A DNA stretch of 64,000 nucleotides from Morinoia aosen (lineage: Eukaryota; Arthropoda; Malacostraca; Amphipoda; Talitridae). The stretch spans positions 23,802,120-23,866,119 of the forward strand of contig CM059568.1 in the NCBI GenBank assembly GCA_030386875.1. Direction: 5' to 3'. Shown here piece after piece: positions 62,501 through 64,000 of the stretch. Each line of letters starts with the position of its first letter. The first letter of the stretch is position 1. Below the pieces are notes generated by a model, which saw only the letters and a list, made by a program, of their open reading frames with translations, was not told the origin of the DNA and did no database searches. The position numbers and the translations under genes were made by a program.

Positions 62501-64000
62501 ACCACTCTGTCCATGCTCCATAGACACTAACTAAAAGTGCACCCTGTGTATTGTAGTACAGAGAAACTGGGTAATGTAGCCAACTAGAAATGTAAGAATG
62601 AAAGAATCTATCCCGTCGGAGATGCCAGTGTTGCCGTTCGTCTCCCGCAGGTGAGATAAACTCGTTATCTGCTTGTTACTTTGTTACTAAATGGCAACTA
62701 ATTAAGGAAAATAAAACTCTTCTACTTGATAAATTGCTATTGAAAAAAATAGTGATACAAGTGAAAATGTAATGGATAATAATGCTTTGGTCAATGAAAT
62801 ATGGACTGAGAAACCTGAATGGTAATAACTAAATGGAAACTAAATTAATACGGGTAAATTAATGGAACTTAAATGGAGTAAACCACGGAGATTAAATTAT
62901 TTATACTAAATGGAGCAAAAGGAGCATGGACAGGTGGGAACGAAACACTGTAGAAAATAAACCAAAACCTTAAATTAATTACATGCCAATAGAAGAGACT
63001 AAGAGACCAGTGGAGGGAACGTGAGGAGATTGGGGATGCAACATGCAAAAATCTCAACTAACAATATAATATAATACATGCAAAAGATATTTACAGAAAT
63101 AATAAAATATGGTATTTACAAAAAGAAATGCAAAACTTAAAGAAACATATTACACTACTTAACTCAAATGAATGAAAACATAAAACAAAATAAATTCTAT
63201 AACTCAACAGAACAAAACTTAAAATAATAAATAAACTAATAGAAATCAAACAGCAAATAAAAATAACTGAATTTCAACAAAATAAATAATAACAGAACAA
63301 GCAAGTAACAAAATATGGCAAATAACTCAATATCCTTAAGAAAGATAACTTACCAATTCACCTACCAGTGCAACTGGAGCGTCACTTCCACTTAGAATTA
63401 TCTTAGGATCTTTACTTATATCTTAATGTGGTTAAATTTATTACCAACTGAAAAGAACAAAAATGTACAATTAGGCTATAATAAACATGAAAATAAAAAT
63501 AAAGATTATCTGAGTAAAAAGAGGCATGAAGGCTGTGCTATAAAAAGTAGCAAAACAACCCCCGCTTACAATGCTATTCCAATAGGTTACCGACTATTCA
63601 ATATTTCAATTTTTAAATTAGTATGTAGCATGCAAATACTTCAATATTAATATTTTAGAATGATTTTACCAAAAAAACTCATCCAACAATAACACAGTGA
63701 TTTTCAGTACTTAAAGGCAGCCAAAAATGATTTATGAACTCATATTGAGTCACACCATGAATAATCATTTGCTTCCATACGAAACAAAGGAAAAATATTT
63801 ACTAGAAATAAAAGATAAGGATGATCCTCTATATTATCCTGACCAGCTAATGCACATCAGCATTTCTCACCTCCAGCCGAGCAACATCCACAAATGTTGC
63901 AGAAGGATTGTTGATGTGGATTCTGTCCGTGAGCAGATTGGATCCAAATGCAAAGTACAGGAACGTATCGGAAGTTTCTGCCGGAGCTGCTCCTGATGCC
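38469..64000 (-). CDS. Ggct: Gamma-glutamylcyclotransferase (four exons; 5' end beyond the window)
   Basis: Exons in transcription order: 63871-64000 (open at the window edge), 53323-53517, 39252-39456 and 38469-38552. Every junction has GT/AG signals and the phases agree (0, 2, 0), giving at least 203 residues. The first exon has [11 protein letters not shown], matching the glycine-rich YGSN substrate-binding loop, followed by RIHINNPSA. The second has GHVWGVLW. The third starts by completing DRQEGV, whose Glu matches the catalytic acid known from human GGCT, and ends [10 protein letters not shown]. The last has [15 protein letters not shown]. The enzyme is a cytosolic glutathione-cycle protein that releases 5-oxoproline from gamma-glutamyl peptides. 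Oddities: Phe replaces the Tyr of YGSN, about seven extra residues follow QEGV, and the introns are swollen by transposons. Identity is very likely. Confidence 0.9.
39252..39456 (-). CDS. Ggct: GGCT third exon, with the catalytic glutamate
   Basis: Acceptor GTTGCCCAG, donor GTATCTTACT. It completes the Arg codon of DRQEGV, then encodes a GVY strand, a TYQLI strand and [20 protein letters not shown]. It is GC-rich against AT-rich flanks. Confidence 0.9.
40503..40640 (-). pseudogene. Tc1/mariner transposase C-terminal remnant
   Basis: The minus frame contains [18 protein letters not shown], close to the WPAQSPDLNPIEN signature around the third catalytic residue of Tc1-type transposases. The Pro, Ile and Glu that should follow are changed, and I see no terminal repeats. 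It is an old fragment; the call rests on one motif. Confidence 0.4.
41548..44126 (-). mobile_element. Tigger/pogo-family DNA transposon (decayed)
   Basis: A 2579-bp element flanked by TA at 41546-41547 and 44127-44128. Ends are CAGTAAAACTCCTAAAAT and, read from the other side, CAGTAGAACTCCTAAAAT. Subterminal stretches also resemble each other. It contains a minus-strand transposase broken by two frame changes. It lies inside the 13.9-kb GGCT intron. Confidence 0.8.
42113..43770 (-). pseudogene. Tigger-type transposase (frameshifted)
   Basis: The N-terminal part (from about 43770, [20 protein letters not shown]) has the CENP-B/pogo-like helix-turn-helix domain. The next block, in another frame at about 43260-42900, carries the first catalytic Asp in NCDETGLNW. 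The last block (42934-42113), in the third frame, has [10 protein letters not shown] with the second Asp and [16 protein letters not shown], the hallmark of the pogo/Tigger DDE domain. Frame changes near 43265 and in the 42885-42934 overlap make it inactive. An Asp/Glu-rich C-terminal tail remains. Confidence 0.8.
44129..46329. other. GGCT intron between the Tigger element and the GC-rich island
   Basis: Mostly AT-rich and featureless, except for a GC-richer patch at about 44590-45070 with CTATAAATAG near 44766. This patch could be a solo LTR or a fragment with promoter-like sequence, but I cannot define its ends. The ORFs near 45625-45935 have no recognisable domain. Confidence 0.35.
46330..47062. 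other. GC-rich, CpG-containing island in the GGCT intron
   Basis: Strongly C/G-rich compared with everything around it. It contains imperfect repeats such as GACCTGAGAAAAGCTGCCTC and GACCTGGGAGAAGCCGCCTC. Several overlapping short ORFs in all frames have no domain, as expected of GC-rich sequence poor in stop codons. It leads directly into the minisatellite, so the two may be one unit such as an LTR or transposon terminal region. Confidence 0.4.
47063..47640. repeat. Minisatellite with a 78-bp unit
   Basis: About six to seven tandem units, each made of two related halves: GAATAGGATTGTGCTTCAAT with CATCACGTATTTGTGCTATT, then GCATAGGATTGTGTTTCAAT with CATTACGTCATTCCC. The middle four units are nearly identical, while the edges are diverged. 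Because 78 is a multiple of three, the array reads as an open frame of 26-residue repeats. I do not regard this as a gene. Confidence 0.85.
47769..47826. repeat. Imperfect hairpin
   Basis: CGCTTCGGGC near 47776 pairs with GCCCGAAGCG near 47818. An inner CTATC/GATAG pair extends the stem. It sits just past the minisatellite in GC-richer sequence. Confidence 0.4.
47830..49336. other. GGCT intron between the minisatellite and the mariner
   Basis: AT-rich intron sequence. I see no gene, element ends or repeats that I can support. Confidence 0.4.
49337..50605 (-). mobile_element. Mariner-family DNA transposon (inactive)
   Basis: A 1269-bp element, the usual mariner length, flanked by TA at 49335-49336 and 50606-50607. 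The inverted ends begin CCAAGTAACCA and CAAGGTAACCA, then GTTCCGTCCG or GTTCTGTCCG. It encodes a broken mariner transposase on the minus strand and lies within the large GGCT intron. Confidence 0.85.
49400..50420 (-). pseudogene. Mariner transposase (stop codon, frameshift and altered active site)
   Basis: [10 protein letters not shown] and a following DEPRSG match the mariner N-terminal region. A TGA at 50227-50229 then interrupts it where the family has Arg, as expected from CGA to TGA decay. The catalytic block reads SNEKW instead of DEKW, so the first Asp is lost. FLHDTARP keeps the second, and PDSPDLA marks the third. The reading frame changes near 49610-49640. It is dead. Confidence 0.8.
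51241..51510. repeat. Long inverted repeat within the satellite
   Basis: Arms of about 105 bp (51241-51347 and 51402-51510) around a loop of about 55 nt. Landmarks in one arm and inverted in the other are AGGTCTTAGAATAAAATA, ACTCCATAAAACCTTTCGGA and AGCTCCATCCTCAGT. Only a few mismatches are seen by eye. Confidence 0.75.
51934..52208 (-). repeat. SINE-like retroposon, copy F, inserted in the satellite
   Basis: Flanked by perfect 13-bp duplications GTTTTTTTTTACA (51921-51933 and 52209-52221) made from satellite sequence, so it inserted after the satellite had formed. It is internally deleted by about 90 bp compared with copy E. Same orientation as the other copies. Confidence 0.7.
52816..53135. 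repeat. Very long, near-perfect inverted repeat next to GGCT exon 2
   Basis: Arms 52816-52971 and 52992-53135 pair over about 140 bp with few mismatches, separated by about 20 nt. Shared landmarks are AAGAAACCATACAGT, GTGGTGGCAGATAACCCACA, AGGAGCCACAGAACTT and TTGATGGAGTCAAAATTCAG. The left arm has a short duplication (CCACAGAACTTACCACAGAACTT, 22-23 nt with its spacer). GGCT transcription would produce this as a long RNA hairpin starting about 190 nt into the intron after exon 2. Confidence 0.8.
53323..53517 (-). CDS. Ggct: GGCT second exon
   Basis: Acceptor CAAATTTTCAG, donor GTGAGTATAG, 195 nt, ending in phase 2. It encodes [20 protein letters not shown] and, after a Ser/Glu/Ala/Cys-rich stretch, [19 protein letters not shown]. 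It lies about 190 bp from a long inverted repeat in the next intron. Confidence 0.9.
53518..54165 (-). other. GGCT intron between exon 2 and the retrotransposon
   Basis: AT-rich intron sequence including the splice acceptor region (CAAATTTTCAG on the minus strand). I see no gene or element. Confidence 0.5.
54170..55109 (-). repeat. 3' LTR of the retrotransposon
   Basis: 940 bp with TG...CA ends, the downstream LTR in element orientation. A polyadenylation signal here, in sense with GGCT, could in principle cut short GGCT transcripts; that is inference. Confidence 0.9.
55110..55130 (-). other. Polypurine tract of the retrotransposon
   Basis: Directly before the 3' LTR the minus strand reads AGTGGGGGGGGGGCA, the expected position and composition for the plus-strand primer. 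Confidence 0.65.
55212..56229 (-). CDS. Long Ser/Asp/Cys-rich C-terminal extension of the retrotransposon polyprotein
   Basis: After the integrase the frame stays open for about 330 more residues to a stop at 55212. The composition is Ser/Asp/Glu-rich with several Cys ([20 protein letters not shown]), with a basic end ([12 protein letters not shown], then APRRRKVSS). There is no signal peptide or membrane segment, so it is not an envelope. Function unknown. It may target integration or regulate assembly, but nothing here shows it. Confidence 0.6.
56230..57060 (-). pseudogene. Integrase of the retrotransposon (zinc finger and catalytic core, frame-broken)
   Basis: The HHCC zinc finger spans about 56940-57060 ([13 protein letters not shown], ending CTTCHHC). 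The catalytic residues are Asp at 56854-56856 (FELVAADLI), Asp at 56670-56672 (LLTDNGPEF) and Glu at 56562-56564 (GAVERVNRT), with exactly 35 residues between the last two. A frame change near 56731-56745 splits the first Asp from the rest. A small C-terminal beta domain ([13 protein letters not shown]) follows. Confidence 0.85.
57470..57790 (-). other. Second retropepsin-like domain in pol, upstream of integrase
   Basis: In the same open frame, [20 protein letters not shown] carries a second DSGA active-site motif (Asp codon 57754-57756). It is followed by a [20 protein letters not shown] strand region and, about 80 residues later, by [19 protein letters not shown], the second retropepsin hallmark. 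The domain therefore looks complete and uninterrupted, unlike the first protease. Position after RNase H is unusual. Confidence 0.65.
57985..58370 (-). other. OTU-like segment of pol between RNase H and the second protease
   Basis: In the same open frame as RNase H, the sequence [15 protein letters not shown] resembles the D-x-x-C-L-F start of OTU cysteine proteases, but with Ser (TCG at 58342-58344) where the Cys nucleophile should be. An [17 protein letters not shown] helix-like stretch follows, then a [20 protein letters not shown] block, then an [13 protein letters not shown] end. The His of that end (58012-58014) lies about 110 residues after the Ser, the usual OTU distance. The match is by pattern only. 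It may be an inactive or altered OTU fold. Confidence 0.5.
58438..59950 (-). pseudogene. Reverse transcriptase and RNase H region of pol (frame-broken)
   Basis: The RT fingers block ([20 protein letters not shown]) ends at a stop at 59493. The frame changes in the next few dozen bases, and the polymerase core continues with YIDD at 59233-59244. RNase H follows with its acidic residues in [18 protein letters not shown] and LYTDHQP, and ends near [11 protein letters not shown]. All main catalytic motifs are present, but they are split across two frames. Confidence 0.8.
60180..60760 (-). pseudogene. First aspartic protease domain of pol (frame-broken)
   Basis: The catalytic DSGAASSLM has its Asp at 60518-60520. 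The closing hydrophobic-Gly-Val-Asp motif ([10 protein letters not shown]) lies in the next ORF. A stop at 60431 and a one-base frame change beside a run of five T (minus strand) separate the two halves, so this protease is broken. It sits where retropepsins normally occur, between gag and RT. Confidence 0.75.
60790..62521 (-). pseudogene. gag of the retrotransposon (frame-broken)
   Basis: From the ATG at 62521 the first part is a Ser/Lys-rich region ([12 protein letters not shown], then a run of acidic serines). Next comes a capsid-like block ([18 protein letters not shown]) that continues in another frame from 61424 ([20 protein letters not shown], then [15 protein letters not shown]). A C-x2-C-x3-H-x4-C zinc knuckle lies near 60800-60840 in a further frame. 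The capsid block crosses the break at 61418-61424, so this is damage and not a normal gag-pol frameshift. It packages element RNA in intact relatives. Confidence 0.75.
62611..62628 (-). other. Primer binding site of the retrotransposon
   Basis: One base after the 5' LTR, the minus strand reads TGGCATCTCCGACGGGA. The TGG pairs with a tRNA CCA end, and the rest fits the 3' part of a tRNA. I cannot name the tRNA with confidence. Confidence 0.6.
62629..63570 (-). repeat. 5' LTR of the retrotransposon
   Basis: 942 bp, the upstream LTR in element orientation. Compared with the other LTR I count about 18 substitutions and five short indels by eye, roughly 98% identity. It starts 300 bp downstream of the GGCT exon at the window edge. 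Confidence 0.9.
63871..64000 (-). CDS. Ggct: GGCT upstream exon (partial at window edge)
   Basis: Ends at a GTGAGAAATG donor in phase 0. It encodes the first beta strand and the glycine loop of the cyclotransferase fold ([20 protein letters not shown]). The start codon lies outside the window. The retrotransposon LTR begins only 300 bp downstream of this donor. Confidence 0.9.

Larger units (their letters stand above)
54170..63570 (-). mobile_element. Full-length Ty3/gypsy-type LTR retrotransposon in a GGCT intron
   Basis: A 9401-bp element transcribed on the minus strand, the same direction as GGCT. The LTRs begin TGTAACC and end GGCAACA (minus strand) and are flanked by ATGC at 54166-54169 and 63571-63574. 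In its own order it has a 5' LTR, primer site, gag with a zinc knuckle, protease, RT, RNase H, an OTU-like segment, a second protease-like domain, an integrase zinc finger, integrase, a long acidic tail, a polypurine tract and a 3' LTR. There is no envelope gene. Protease-RT-RNase H-integrase order and a D-35-E integrase place it in the Ty3/gypsy group. Several frame breaks make this copy non-functional. I cannot assign the clade. Confidence 0.9.

Overview
The window is a piece of a nuclear genome from an animal, most likely an insect: AT-rich, with short exons separated by long introns bounded by GT/AG signals, a cuticle-type chitin-binding protein gene, an NR2E-group nuclear receptor, and introns and spacers full of transposable elements. 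I cannot name the species from the sequence.

Layout. (1) 2030-11307, + strand: a nine-coding-exon gene for a secreted CPAP1-type cuticle protein of about 898 residues. It has a signal peptide, an acidic segment, a very long Thr/Pro/Tyr repeat region (518 codons in one exon) and one C-terminal type-2 chitin-binding domain. A TATA box and initiator lie at 1252-1287. (2) 11310-24650: gene-poor spacer with small DNA elements (a hAT MITE, and a TA-flanked element holding an inverted duplication) and diverged dispersed repeats. (3) 24650-31094, + strand: three exons of an HR83/PNR-like (NR2E) nuclear receptor. The two DNA-binding-domain exons and the A-box exon join in phase, but no ligand-binding domain is visible before the stop. 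(4) 31115-38468: spacer with several copies of one SINE-like retroposon. (5) 38469-64000 and beyond, - strand: gamma-glutamylcyclotransferase (GGCT). Four exons are spread over more than 25 kb, and the N-terminus lies past the window edge.

The two large GGCT introns hold most of the mobile DNA: a decayed Tigger/pogo element (41548-44126), a 78-bp minisatellite beside a GC-rich island (46330-47640), a dead mariner (49337-50605), an A/T-run satellite with two long inverted repeats (50640-53280), and a full-length Ty3/gypsy-type LTR retrotransposon (54170-63570), in the same orientation as GGCT.

The most unusual feature is this retrotransposon's pol. Besides the expected protease, reverse transcriptase, RNase H and integrase, it carries two extra segments between RNase H and integrase: one resembling an OTU-fold cysteine protease, with Ser at the nucleophile position, and a second DSG-type retropepsin-like domain. 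The LTRs are about 98% identical by eye, so the insertion is fairly young, yet its reading frames are broken in several places. A second notable item is the SINE-like family: four copies have target-site duplications that can be read directly.
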